A DNA stretch of 64,000 bases, taken from contig NZ_CP178543.1 in NCBI RefSeq assembly GCF_047276495.1, positions 4,588,001 through 4,652,000 on the forward strand, written 5' to 3'. Made by a program: the position numbers and the translations under genes. The notes under the pieces are model-generated. The model searched no databases, was not told the origin of the DNA, and worked only from the letters and a program-made list of their open reading frames with translations. Source of the DNA: Capilliphycus salinus (GTDB taxonomy: Bacteria > Cyanobacteriota > Cyanobacteriia > Cyanobacteriales > Microcoleaceae). Of the stretch, positions 9,343-19,500 are shown piece after piece; the stretch's first letter is position 1, and every line of letters starts with the position of its first letter.

Positions 9343-10086
9343 ATGAATGATGTGATGCTGTTGGGTGAATCTACCATTAATAGGTTTCCCGTTTTAGGAC
9401 TTCCCGTTCATCTGCATCATAATTATCATCATTGGTTGCTTAACCGTCTGTATAAAGGGTTAGGAACTCATGTGATTACTTTGAATGCTGAAATGGCTAT
9501 GCAAGCCGATCGCGATCGGCATCTGGCGGATGTCATTCATGGGGCTGAATTAGTCATACCCGATGGGGCGGGAATTGTTCTCTATTTACGGCTAAAAGGA
9601 AAACAAACCCAGCGCTGTCCGGGGATTGAATTAGCCGAGTCTTTCTTACAAAAAATCGGTCAACAAAATTGTGCGGATCTGGTTTTTTTCTATGGCGGAA
9701 AACCGGGAGTTGCTCAACGGGCGGCGGATCGATTTCAACAAAAATTTCCCAACTTGGCGATCGCATCTTATCACGGTTATCTTTCGGCTTCTGAAGAAGA
9801 ACAGTTAAAAGATACCTTGAAAGATTTACAACCCCGAGTTATTTTTGTGGGTTTGGGCGTGCCGCGTCAAGAGTTGTGGATTGCCCAAAATCGTCATTTA
9901 TGTCCCAATTCGATTTGGATTGGAGTGGGGGGAAGTTTTGATATTTGGGCGGGGGTGAAAAAACGGGCGCCGGCTTGGTTTTGTGACAATCATTTAGAGT
10001 GGCTTTATCGACTTTATCAAGAACCCTGGCGCTGGCGTCGTATGTTGGCTTTACCTCATTTTGCGTTCAAAGCTTTTCTGAGTTAA
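9343..10086 (+). CDS. WecG/TagA/CpsF-family glycosyltransferase
   Basis: A 247-residue enzyme of the GT26 family, which transfers N-acetylmannosamine-type sugars onto a lipid-linked acceptor in exopolysaccharide or teichoic-acid-like polymers. Family marks: TLNAEMAMQADRD near residue 47, VIPDGAGIV, the R-C-P-G-IELAE motif, FFYGGKPGVA, VGLGVPRQELWI and WIGVGGSFDIWAG near the end. It is peripheral to the inner membrane in known members. The gene is monocistronic, followed by a terminator. Confidence 0.88.
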   Translation: MNDVMLLGESTINRFPVLGLPVHLHHNYHHWLLNRLYKGLGTHVITLNAEMAMQADRDRHLADVIHGAELVIPDGAGIVLYLRLKGKQTQRCPGIELAESFLQKIGQQNCADLVFFYGGKPGVAQRAADRFQQKFPNLAIASYHGYLSASEEEQLKDTLKDLQPRVIFVGLGVPRQELWIAQNRHLCPNSIWIGVGGSFDIWAGVKKRAPAWFCDNHLEWLYRLYQEPWRWRRMLALPHFAFKAFLS

Positions 10087-10099
10087 TTCAAGTGTTGAA

Positions 10100-10137
10100 A
10101 GGCTGGAGTAGTTGACAAGCTACAACAGCCTATTTTT
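10100..10137 (+). terminator. Terminator of the WecG-like gene
   Basis: AGGCTG (10100-10105) pairs with CAGCCT (10126-10131), with an inner GTAG/CTAC stem, and ATTTTT follows. The remaining ~350 bases up to the next gene are AT-rich and hold nothing else that I can support. Confidence 0.65.
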
Positions 10138-10486
10138 CTATTTACTTTCTCTAATCGTAGTTCGAGAAAAGCGTTTTTTAGAAGTAACTTTTTGAAAACC
10201 ATTTAATTTTAAAATATCCTTTTAAATCCCGGTTTTTCAACAGTTTATAAAAACACATTATCTTTTGGGTTTTCCGAGGGCGGTTAAGTTATCCATTATA
10301 CAAGATCGGCACTATGAAGTTCTGTTGCAAAATCTTTTTGAAAATTGAAGAAAAACGTTAAAGTATAAACAGACTACTTTCTCTGCTGGGTTGCAATCGC
10401 TTTTAACACAACAGCCATGAACAATCTATAGTCATAGAGTTAGTCTTGGCGAGGTATTCATTGCCCCTTTTTAACAGATAGGAGTT

Positions 10487-13261
10487 ATGGTTAAAACTAA
10501 TGATAACTTCAAAGGCTTTCCTTTGGCCCGAATTCCCTTACAGGTCATTATTGTCACACCATTTCTCCTGCAAATTATGATCGCAGTCGGTTTGGTGGGG
10601 TATCTCTCTTTTAGAAATGGCCAACGGGCGGTTAACGATCTCGCCGCACAATTACAACAAGAAATTACAGCCCGAGTTAACGGCGAATTAAAATCATTTA
10701 TCGATCAACCTTTTAAAATTAATCAAGATACTGTTGCGGCTATCAGACGAGAAAATCTCGATCCCAATGATGTCAGAACTTTAGAAGTTTTACTCTGGGA
10801 TAGATTAAAAGTTTATCATTCAATGACAGGTTTTGGATTTGGAAGTGAGTCATCCGGTTCGGTGATTGCGGTGACAAGCGATAAAATTAATAATGAAAAA
10901 AAATACTACATTGAATATGCTGACTCTCGTACAAAAGGAGATTTCTACAGTTATCAAGTTGATGAACAAAGACGCAGACTTCGTTCAACTGTGCGAGTTC
11001 GTAATTTAGATATTCGTCAGCGACCTTGGTATCAAGCCGCTAAAGCCGCAGGTCAACCGATTTTTAGTGAGATTTATTTATCGATTAGTCATTCTTCAAA
11101 TGATTCTCTAGCCACCACTGTGGCTCATCCGCTTTATGATGGGAAAGGTCAACTTCAAGGAGTTGCTACCATTATACTAAATTTAGATCAAATTAGTCAA
11201 TTTTTAAAAAAGTTACAGGTGGGGAAATCCGGAGAAGTTTTTATTATCGAACGCACGGGAGAATTGATCGGAAGTTCTGATGGCTACGACCCAATTTTAT
11301 TTGAAAATAACCAAAAGGTGCGACTGCAAGCGACTCAAAGTTCAACCGAATTAATTGCAGCAGCAGCAACCGAGTTAAAGGATAAATTTAATAGTTTTAC
11401 CGAGATTAATCAACCTCAACAGTTTGAATTTAAGTTAAAAGGAGAAGCGCAATTTTTACACGTTCAACCCTTTCGAGACGAGCGGGGAATTGATTGGTTA
11501 ATTGCGGTTGTTATTCCCGAGTCGGATTTTATGGCAGAAATTAACGAAAATGCTCGCTCAACACTTTTGCTTTGTGCAGTTGCTTTAATGGGGGCTACAG
11601 TTGCCGGAATTCTCACCGCTCGTTGGATGACTCAACCGATAGAAAAGTTGAATAAAGCCGCCCGAACAATTGCCAAAGGAGAATTTAATAAAACCGTTCA
11701 AGCTGATGGTCGTTTTCAAGAAATCGAAGAACTAGCCAACTCGTTTAATTATATGGCTCATCAACTTCAAACCTCTTTTAATTCTCTCGAAAAAGCGAAC
11801 GCTGATTTAGAAGAAAGAGTGAAAGAACGAACCGCAGAACTCGAAGACGCCAAAGAAAAAGCCGAAGTTGCGAATCGAGCTAAAAGTGAATTTTTGGCTA
11901 ATATGAGCCACGAACTCCGAACGCCTCTCAATGGAATTTTAGGCTACACTCAAATTTTACAACGTTCTCGTACTTTGCCCGAAGTTGATGGAAGTAAAAT
12001 TGAGATTATTCATCAATGTGGTTCTCACTTGCTCACCCTAATTAATGATATCTTAGATCTTTCCAAAATTGAAGCTCGGAAGATGGAACTCAATCCCTCT
12101 GAATTTCATTTTTCAGCTTTCTTGCAAGGGGTGGTGGAGATGTGCCGCATCAAAGCGGAATTGAAGGGAATTTCTTTTATTTATGAAGCCGAAAGTCAAC
12201 TTCCCGAAGTGATTCTAGCGGATGAAAAACGTTTGCGACAAGTGTTAGTTAATTTGCTGAGTAATGCGATTAAATTTACTCGGGAGGGTTGTGTAAGTTT
12301 TAAAATAACTCAAACGGAGTTAGGTCAAACTCGCTTTGAAATTTGCGATACTGGAGTCGGGATGACTTCGGAAGAACAATCTCGTCTTTTTCAACCTTTT
12401 GAACAGGTTGGCGACGGAAAAATACAAAGCGAAGGAACCGGACTGGGATTGGTGATTAGCCAGAGAATTATACAACTGATGGGAAGTCAAATTCAAGTGA
12501 TGAGTCAAAAGGGAAAAGGTAGTATTTTTTGGATGGATTTAGATTTACCGATAGGCACACAAGTAACTCCAGTTAAACAGAATGAACCCGACAAAAATAT
12601 TATTGGACTTAAAGGAACTAGACCGAAAATTTTGATTATTGATGACCGTTGGGAAAACCGTTCCGTGCTAATTTCTATCTTAGAACCGATTGGATTTGAG
12701 ATAGAAGAAGCGGGGAACGGTTGGGAAGCTTGGAACACCATTCAAGCCTTTTCTCCCGATTTGGTGATTACAGATTTAGTCATGCCTCAGTGGGATGGAT
12801 TTGAATTTATTCAACGAATTCGATCTTCCGAGAAGTTCAAAGATTTAATCATTATTGTTTCCTCTGCGAGTGTGTTTGAGTCCGATCAGCGTCAAAGCTT
12901 GGATGTGGGAGCGAATGATTTTTTACCTAAACCTGTTCAAGCTAAACAGTTAATGGAACAACTCCAAAACCATCTCAATTTAGAGTTTATTTATGAAGAT
13001 ATTACGGTCTCAAAACCGTTAAATAATTCTATTGAAATAACAGAAATCGTCCCCCCTCCCCAAAAAGAGTTAGAGGAGTTGTATAATTTGGTTCTGCAAG
13101 GTCATATTAAGGGAATTATTAAACAGGCAAAGATTATTAAACAGCTTGATGCGAAATATGTACCTTTTGCCGAACAAATTGAAAAACTCGCTCGAGAATT
13201 TCAAGAGCGAGAATTGATTAACTTCACCGAACAGTTTATTCAGGTCAAGTCTGAAGTTTGA
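10487..13261 (+). CDS. Membrane hybrid sensor kinase (Cache-HAMP-HisKA-HATPase-REC)
   Basis: 924 residues. Transmembrane helices at about 20-42 and 355-378 bracket an extracytoplasmic Cache sensor domain, recognised by VRNLDIRQRPWYQAAKAAG and GVATIILNLDQISQFL. Then follow HAMP (WMTQPIEKLNKAARTIAKGEF), a coiled coil (LEKANADLEERVKERTAELE), HisKA (SHELRTPLNGILGY), HATPase_c (NLLSNAIKFT, CDTGVGM, EGTGLGLVISQRI), a receiver (IIDDRWENR, TDLVMPQWDG, PKPVQ) and a ~90-residue C-terminal helical tail. Cache domains usually bind small extracellular ligands such as amino or carboxylic acids. A GGAG ribosome-binding sequence precedes the ATG. The output regulator is not linked. Confidence 0.92.
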   Translation: MVKTNDNFKGFPLARIPLQVIIVTPFLLQIMIAVGLVGYLSFRNGQRAVNDLAAQLQQEITARVNGELKSFIDQPFKINQDTVAAIRRENLDPNDVRTLEVLLWDRLKVYHSMTGFGFGSESSGSVIAVTSDKINNEKKYYIEYADSRTKGDFYSYQVDEQRRRLRSTVRVRNLDIRQRPWYQAAKAAGQPIFSEIYLSISHSSNDSLATTVAHPLYDGKGQLQGVATIILNLDQISQFLKKLQVGKSGEVFIIERTGELIGSSDGYDPILFENNQKVRLQATQSSTELIAAAATELKDKFNSFTEINQPQQFEFKLKGEAQFLHVQPFRDERGIDWLIAVVIPESDFMAEINENARSTLLLCAVALMGATVAGILTARWMTQPIEKLNKAARTIAKGEFNKTVQADGRFQEIEELANSFNYMAHQLQTSFNSLEKANADLEERVKERTAELEDAKEKAEVANRAKSEFLANMSHELRTPLNGILGYTQILQRSRTLPEVDGSKIEIIHQCGSHLLTLINDILDLSKIEARKMELNPSEFHFSAFLQGVVEMCRIKAELKGISFIYEAESQLPEVILADEKRLRQVLVNLLSNAIKFTREGCVSFKITQTELGQTRFEICDTGVGMTSEEQSRLFQPFEQVGDGKIQSEGTGLGLVISQRIIQLMGSQIQVMSQKGKGSIFWMDLDLPIGTQVTPVKQNEPDKNIIGLKGTRPKILIIDDRWENRSVLISILEPIGFEIEEAGNGWEAWNTIQAFSPDLVITDLVMPQWDGFEFIQRIRSSEKFKDLIIIVSSASVFESDQRQSLDVGANDFLPKPVQAKQLMEQLQNHLNLEFIYEDITVSKPLNNSIEITEIVPPPQKELEELYNLVLQGHIKGIIKQAKIIKQLDAKYVPFAEQIEKLAREFQERELINFTEQFIQVKSEV

Positions 13262-13294
13262 TTGGATTTATACTCCCGACAGAACTAACAAAAT

Positions 13295-15256
13295 TTAACT
13301 CGCCAATTGTTTAATATCTCCCGTTGGAATTGAAGCAATTAGCTGACGAGTATACTCGGTTTGCGGACGCTGATAAATGTCTTCGGCTTGACCGATTTCT
13401 TCGATTTTCCCCCGATTCATTACCATAATGCGATCGCTAATAAATTTGACCACACTTAAATCGTGGGAAATGAAGATATAAGTTAACCCAAATTCGGCTT
13501 GTAGTTCCTTTAACAAGTTCAAAACTTGGGCTTGAACCGAAACATCTAAAGCGGAAACTGACTCATCACAAATGATAAACTTGGGGTTTAAAGCCAACGA
13601 TCGCGCAATACAAACTCGCTGTCTTTGTCCCCCGGAAAATTCATGGGGATAACGTCCCATCCAGTCCGGTTTCATTTCCACTCTTTCTAATAAATAAGCT
13701 GCGCGATCGCGCCGTTCTTTCCCGTTTTTACCGACACCATGAATTAACATCGGTTCCATAATTGTATCTCCAATTGTCATCCGAGGATCGAGGGAACTAA
13801 AGGGATCTTGAAAAACAATTTGCATTTCTCGCCTTAACTTTTGTCGCTTTTGATCATATTCTTTTTGTTTGTTATAGTTCTTAATCTTGTCAAAAACGGA
13901 AGCTTGAGAATAGATTTTCGTAATATTTTCCCCATCAAATATCACTTTCCCGCTGACCACCGGAATCAGTTGTAATAACGCTCTGGCTAATGTACTTTTA
14001 CCACAGCCGGACTCTCCAACTAAACCCAAAGTTTCCCCTTGATAAACCTGAAAAGAAACATCATTCACCGCCATAAATAAACGTTTCGTTTCCCCAAACA
14101 TTCCCGAAACTTTAAACCCAACTCGCAGGTGTTCAACAGAAAGTAAAGCCGTTGTAGAAGCTTGTCTCTCTTGGGGCGGAGAATTCAACCCTTGAATTTC
14201 ATTCATTTCTGTGTTCTTTTCTCGAATTTCTAACTCTCCCGTTGCGCCGGTTTCAACTTCCATAAAATCAGAAATGGTCGGGAGACGTTCAACTTTAATA
14301 TCGAGGGGAGGACGACAAGCTAATAAACCTTTTGTGTAGGGATGTTGTGGCGTTAAAAAGATGGAACGAATCGAACCCGATTCAACAATTTTACCCCGAT
14401 ACATAACCGCAACGGTATCCGCAATTTCAGCAATGACTCCCAAATCATGGGTAATAAAAATCATTGACATTCCCCGACGACTACATAACTCCCGTAATAA
14501 ATCAAGAATTGTCGCCTGTACCGTCACATCTAAAGCGGTTGTGGGTTCATCTGCAATTAACAAAGTCGGGTTACAAGAAATCGCGATCGCAATCATTACC
14601 CGTTGCAATTGACCCCCCGAAAGTTCGTGAGGATAGCGGTCAAGCATGGCTCGTTTTTGAGCGTTAACATAGCCCATCAAATCCCGTCGATCATTTCGTT
14701 GTTCCTTGGCAGTTTTTAGAGTATTATTGGGGGTATCTGTTGCAGCAAGTTCGGCTTCTACTCGTGCGAGTAATTCTTCATCGGAGGGGAGAAGTTTAAC
14801 TTCTTGAAGCAAAGAAGTTGCTTTCCACATCGCCTGTCGAGGCGAAACGTCTTCGTGTTGTTTAATCGCTTCTGTCAGTTGAAAACCGATAGTATAAACC
14901 GGGTTCAGAGAACTCATCGGTTCCTGAAAAACCATCGCAATTTGTCCCCCTCGAAATTGCTGTTTTTCTTGGGGTGATAATTGCAGTAAATTAATCAATT
15001 CTGAATGAGGCTGAGATTCGTTGAGATTGTTGCTGAAACGAAACAAAATTTCTCCACTGACTTGAGAAGTATCGGGAGAAAGCAACCCCATAATGGCGAG
15101 AGAGGTGACGGATTTTCCCGAACCGGATTCGCCGACAATACCGAGAGTTTGTCCGCGTTTAACCTGAAAAGAAATATCGTTGACCGCTTGTACAACCTTT
15201 TCGTCACTTTGAAACTGAACTCGCAGATTTTTGATGTCTAAAACAATATCTTTCAT
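13295..15256 (-). CDS. Fused double-ATPase peptide ABC transporter protein (DppD-DppF-like)
   Basis: 653 residues with two complete ABC ATPase domains of the oligopeptide/nickel type. Domain 1 has Walker A GESGSGKS (42-49), signature LSGGQLQRV and Walker B LLIADEPTTALDVT; domain 2 has GESGCGKS, signature FSGGQRQRV and IICDESVSALDVS. Each ends with the oligo_HPY tail typical of peptide transporters (PYTKGLLACRPP). Fusions of this kind (GsiA, YejF) energise import of di- or oligopeptides or glutathione at the inner membrane. No permease or binding protein is adjacent, so substrate and partners are unknown, as is usual for scattered cyanobacterial peptide transporters. Confidence 0.9.
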   Translation of the reverse strand: MKDIVLDIKNLRVQFQSDEKVVQAVNDISFQVKRGQTLGIVGESGSGKSVTSLAIMGLLSPDTSQVSGEILFRFSNNLNESQPHSELINLLQLSPQEKQQFRGGQIAMVFQEPMSSLNPVYTIGFQLTEAIKQHEDVSPRQAMWKATSLLQEVKLLPSDEELLARVEAELAATDTPNNTLKTAKEQRNDRRDLMGYVNAQKRAMLDRYPHELSGGQLQRVMIAIAISCNPTLLIADEPTTALDVTVQATILDLLRELCSRRGMSMIFITHDLGVIAEIADTVAVMYRGKIVESGSIRSIFLTPQHPYTKGLLACRPPLDIKVERLPTISDFMEVETGATGELEIREKNTEMNEIQGLNSPPQERQASTTALLSVEHLRVGFKVSGMFGETKRLFMAVNDVSFQVYQGETLGLVGESGCGKSTLARALLQLIPVVSGKVIFDGENITKIYSQASVFDKIKNYNKQKEYDQKRQKLRREMQIVFQDPFSSLDPRMTIGDTIMEPMLIHGVGKNGKERRDRAAYLLERVEMKPDWMGRYPHEFSGGQRQRVCIARSLALNPKFIICDESVSALDVSVQAQVLNLLKELQAEFGLTYIFISHDLSVVKFISDRIMVMNRGKIEEIGQAEDIYQRPQTEYTRQLIASIPTGDIKQLAS

Positions 15257-15353
15257 AGATACTTGAAACTCAACCCATAAATTTTATTAATTCTATCAGC
15301 CAACCGCAGTAGAGATAGATCATTGACTACAGAATAGCTCAAGTTTGCTCCCC

Positions 15354-15460
15354 GTCAAATTCCCCCGCTCGTCCGTCATCAGTTGTCGGGTGTCAAATTC
15401 CCCCGCTCGTCCCTCATCAGTTGTCGGGTGGGTCAAATTCCCCCGCTCGTCCGTCATCAG
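15354..15460. repeat. Tandem repeat, about 38-40 bp, 2.7 copies
   Basis: Three consecutive units begin GTCAAATTCCCCCGCTCGTC at 15354, 15392 and 15432. Spacing is 38 and 40 bases, with near-identical tails (TCATCAGTTGTCGGGT); the third copy is cut short. It lies between the ABC gene and the SH3 protein gene in a 520-base gap with no frame. Function unknown. Confidence 0.8.
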
Positions 15461-15672
15461 CGAGTTAATGGTTTGACCCACTCTACTTTGTCCTCAGCAT
15501 CCCTTCAAGTGCAATAACTCAAATTATGGTGATTTGACCTCAGTGGAAATACGGAAATGAGTGAGAAAAAAAGTTTTTTTGTTTTTCCGAAGAACTACTG
15601 ATGGCGCTCGGAATTTTCTGAGGCAATAATAGAAATAAGCAAGCAAAAAGCTTGAAAACAACGCAAAAAAAA

Positions 15673-15726
15673 GGCATTAAAAACTTCGGCTCTTATTGGC
15701 TTTTCATCCAATTAATGCCGATTTTC
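15673..15726. repeat. Hairpin-forming element upstream of the SH3 gene
   Basis: GGCATTAA and TTAATGCC flank about 30 bases that include an AAGCC/GGCTT-like inner pairing. It ends about 55 bases before the SH3-protein start. It could be a leader structure or the remnant of a terminator. Confidence 0.35.
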
Positions 15727-15776
15727 TAACCTGCTTATAAAGTTTAATTCCATTAATTTTACCTGAGGATAAACCC

Positions 15777-16070
15777 ATGAAATTGAAGCAAATTTTATTG
15801 ACCATCACTGCTGCTGCTAGCGTTTGTGTTGCGACTGCATTACCTGCATTTGCTACTTCTGCTCGTTTAACTGCAAATGATCCCGGCGCTCAAATTAACG
15901 TTCGGACTGCACCAACCACTCAAGCGAATTCTCCTCATTATGGTGTAGCTGGAGACTGGGTAGAAGTTTTAAATAGTTCTGACGGAGGAGATGGATATAT
16001 TTGGTATTATGTTCGATTTTATCAATCCGGTGCAGAAGGTTGGGTTCGTTCCGATTTTCTCTCTTTCTAA
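15777..16070 (+). CDS. Secreted SH3-domain protein
   Basis: A 97-residue exported protein: signal peptide (hydrophobic about 7-24, cleavage near AFAT), then a single bacterial SH3 (SH3b) domain with its usual marks (INVRTAPTTQANSPHYGVAGDWVEVL, WYYVRF, GAEGWVRSDFL). SH3b domains bind cell-wall peptides or proteins. With no catalytic domain it may be a wall-binding or inhibitor-like protein. A GAGGA ribosome-binding sequence lies about 10 bases before the ATG and a strong terminator follows. Confidence 0.82.
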   Translation: MKLKQILLTITAAASVCVATALPAFATSARLTANDPGAQINVRTAPTTQANSPHYGVAGDWVEVLNSSDGGDGYIWYYVRFYQSGAEGWVRSDFLSF

Positions 16071-16108
16071 TCACTTTATTCGACCATTATTGTAACCTCT
16101 GTTGTGTT

Positions 16109-16135
16109 CCTCTCCGACTCGGAGAGGGATTTTTA
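16109..16135 (+). terminator. Rho-independent terminator
   Basis: CCTCTCCG (16109-16116) and CGGAGAGG (16120-16127) form an 8-bp GC-rich stem with a 3-base loop. GATTTTTATT follows. It closes the SH3 gene. Confidence 0.85.
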
Positions 16136-16180
16136 TTCTCGACCAATTTAGCGTAATTTTCACAAACAGGAGCGAGTTTA

Positions 16181-16522
16181 ATGTTTGACCTAAATCAACT
16201 TATGGGAGCGGCTGATTTAATTTCTGATTTAGCAGGTGCAAAAGAACGTCAAGTACGACAGATCAAGTTTTTTCGCGACAAAAAAGGAAGCATGGGAATC
16301 GCTTTTTTTGACAATCAAACCATTCACGGTGAATACTGGATTGAAAATATTATGGTTCCCGCAGAATACGAAGCGACCTTCAAGGCTAGCGGGTATAAAA
16401 TTGGGACTAAATATGATGTGTTTTTGTTTGGTTTGCAGCCTTTCAGCGCCAATAAAGAAGTCTTAAAAACTCCCGGCGTTCAAAAACGTCTATTAAATCT
16501 GATTTTTGAGGCGATGAAATAA
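16181..16522 (+). CDS. Hypothetical protein, 113 aa
   Basis: A small soluble protein with no signal peptide. It starts with an amphipathic helix (NQLMGAADLISDLAGAKERQVRQIKFF) followed by a beta-rich part (GSMGIAFFDNQTIHGEYWIENIMVPAEYE) and ends in a helix. I recognise no family. GGAG lies about 10 bases before the ATG. It converges on the MHYT kinase, with a hairpin terminator between them. Confidence 0.6.
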   Translation: MFDLNQLMGAADLISDLAGAKERQVRQIKFFRDKKGSMGIAFFDNQTIHGEYWIENIMVPAEYEATFKASGYKIGTKYDVFLFGLQPFSANKEVLKTPGVQKRLLNLIFEAMK

Positions 16523-16546
16523 TTAGATTTTAGGACTTATTTAAAA

Positions 16547-16576
16547 ACCCGGTAGATTGAAAAACCGGGTCTTTAG
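16547..16576. terminator. Hairpin terminator between convergent genes
   Basis: ACCCGGT (16547-16553) pairs with ACCGGGT (16564-16570), flanked by A-rich and CTTT sequence. It serves the 113-aa gene and possibly the MHYT kinase gene on the other strand. Confidence 0.6.
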
Positions 16577-16587
16577 GATGTCATTAA

Positions 16588-19500
16588 TTATGATGATTTT
16601 ACGACTATTTTAGACTCGGTTAATTCCATAATATGATCGTAACGAAAATTATCAACTAACTCTTTTAAAGTATCTGCTAAGATTTGATTTTCGGGAGGAA
16701 TGTAATCAATTAGTTCGCAAATTAATAAATCGCTACAAGCTTGAGCCGCTTGATAAAGCTGTTCAACCCAGTCTTTTGGCATTGTCTCTAACGCCTCAAT
16801 ACTCGAAACAAACTGCATCTTTTCCGATTCAAAAGATTGATAATATGAATGACTATTTTGAGATTCATCTTCAGCATACATATATTGAATGCCCAAATGT
16901 TTTCTAATCACTTCCAAGAGTTCATCTTGTTGAAATGGCTTCCCGACAAAATCCTGACATCCCGCCTCAAAAACCGCTTGTTTTTCTGACTCAAATGTAC
17001 TGGCTGTCAAAGCAATAATAACAGGTTTTTTCGCCAAAGACATAGCATTAATGTGTTGAGTCGCCTCCAAACCATTCATTACAGACATTCGCATATCCAT
17101 TAAGATTAAATCGGGTTGCCAACTCGAACAAATTTCAACCGCTTCTTGACCATTACTCGCTTCTCGAATTTCAAAGCCAATTTCCGATAGTAATTTCACC
17201 AGTAAAAGACGATTAGCGGGTTGATCTTCGGCGATTAAAATCCGAACATTTGGCTGTTCGGGTGCCAAACGGATAATACTTTGAGAAGGATAGTTTCTGT
17301 GATGATTTTGAGGTTCAATACAAGTGAGAGGGATTTCAAAAGTAAATGTACTCCCCACATTAACTTCAGATTTAACGGTTATTTCTCCACCCATCAGTTG
17401 CACAAATTGTTGACTAATCGATAATCCCAAACCCGTACCCTCGCCGGATTTTAAACCGCTTTCAGTTTGATAAAAGGCTTGAAATAACCGCTCTAATTCA
17501 TGTTCAGCCATACCCTGACCTGTATCTGAAACTTCAAAGCGAATCGTGACAAAATTGCTTTTAACCGAACGATTTTCTGTTTCTATTCTTTGGGGTTTAT
17601 AAACTCTAAATGCTCTTAAAATTATACAACCTGATGCGGTAAACTTAATTGCATTACTCAAAAGATTAATTAAGATCTGGCGCAACTTCTTTTCATCTGC
17701 GTTTACCCATTGAGGTAATTGTTCGTCTTGTTCAAATCTCAGCAATAATCCTTTCGATTCGGCTTTCAAACGCAACATTTTTTCTAAATTTTCCAGCAGA
17801 CGAAGTAAATCAAAATCCGTTTCCGTCAGCGTCACCCGACCCGCCTCAATTTTTGACATTTCTAAAATATCATTAATTAAATTGAGCAAATGTTCACCGG
17901 CTCGACTGATAATTTCCAGATGTTGATGATGTTCAGACTCGATACTAGAATCCTTATTCATCAATTGTGCAAAACCCAAAATAGCATTTAACGGCGTGCG
18001 GAGTTCGTGACTCATTGAAGCTAAAAATTCACTCTTAGCCTTGTTCGCTCGATCTGCGGTTTCTTTGGCTTCTTGAAGTTCTTCGGCTTGCTGTTGAGTT
18101 TTAGCAAATAATTCCGCTTGTTGAACAGCTACCCCCAACTGACTTCCAATTTGAGTAATAATTTTAATTTCTGCTTTTGTCCATTCTCTCGGTGTTCCAT
18201 TTTGATAGGCGCAGAGTAACCCCCATAAATTAGTTCCACAGAAAATCGGTGCAATGGTATAAGAACGAGCTTGTAATTGCTCTAATAAATTCAGATAACA
18301 ATCATCAAATCCGGCTTGATAAATATCCCGGACAGAGCGATAATAACTTTTTCCTTGACGATAAAATCCGCCTTGATTTTCTTTTAAATAAGTATCTTCT
18401 ATCCAAGCTTCGCCGCTTTCGAGTAATTTCGCCGTACAATTGGGCTGATTAACTGTAATTTCAGTGAGATAGGCTTGATCTTCGCTGGTGGGGATTAATT
18501 TTGTCCATCCTGACATCACAGACTCGGCGATCACTTCTCCACTCCAGTCGGGGTTGAAACGATAAACCAGAACCCGCGAACAACACAACGCTTGTCTTAG
18601 TTCTTCGGTGGTTGCATTAAATATCGTTTTTAGTTCGAGAGTTTCCCGCATTCTTTGCATGACTTGAACAATTGATCTTTCCCGTTTTGCATTTTCTTGT
18701 AAGGCTTGTTCAACTTGTTTGCGTTCGGTAATATCGGTATTAGAACCCGCCATGCGATAAGGTTTATTGTTACTATCCCACAGCGCCACACCCCGACAAA
18801 GTATCCATCGAATATTTCCTTGTTTAGTGATAGCTCTAAACTCGACTTCATAGTAAGGAATTTCTCGATTTAGATAGTTATTTAGAATGTTAAAAACCCG
18901 TTCTGAGTCTTCGGGATGCAGGATTTTTTTAAACGAGTCGAGATGGTTGGGTAATTCCCAATCACAATAACCTAACATAGCTTTCCAGCGAGAAGATATA
19001 TAAGCTTTTCCACTTCGGATATCCCAGTCCCAAATGCCATCGTTTGACCCTTCTACAGCTAGGGAAAATCGTTCTTCTGAGGCTCTCAAAGCGGCTTCGG
19101 TTTGCTTTTGTTGGGTGATGTCGCTAACCGTACAAACGACTCGCTCAACACTACCGTTTTCTGAAAGTTGGGGAGTGGCGTTCACTAATAGCCATTTCTC
19201 AGGATTTTTCGGTTCTGATTCGGCAATTCCGATAATAATATTACGAACAGGTTGACGTTGACGAATGGCAGATTGTACGGGAAGTTTTTCTAGGGGAAAA
19301 TCGCTGCCATCTTCTTGTAAAAACTGCAAACTTTTACCAAAGATTTGAGGGGTTTCGGTTTCGGGTTGTAGCTTTAATAATGTTTGTGCTGATAGATTGC
19401 TCGTTAAAATATCAGCACGATTATTTAGGAGTAATACGCCCACTTGCATTTCCCGAATCAGAGTCTGAAACCGTTGTTCGCTTTCTGCCAGGGCTTTTTC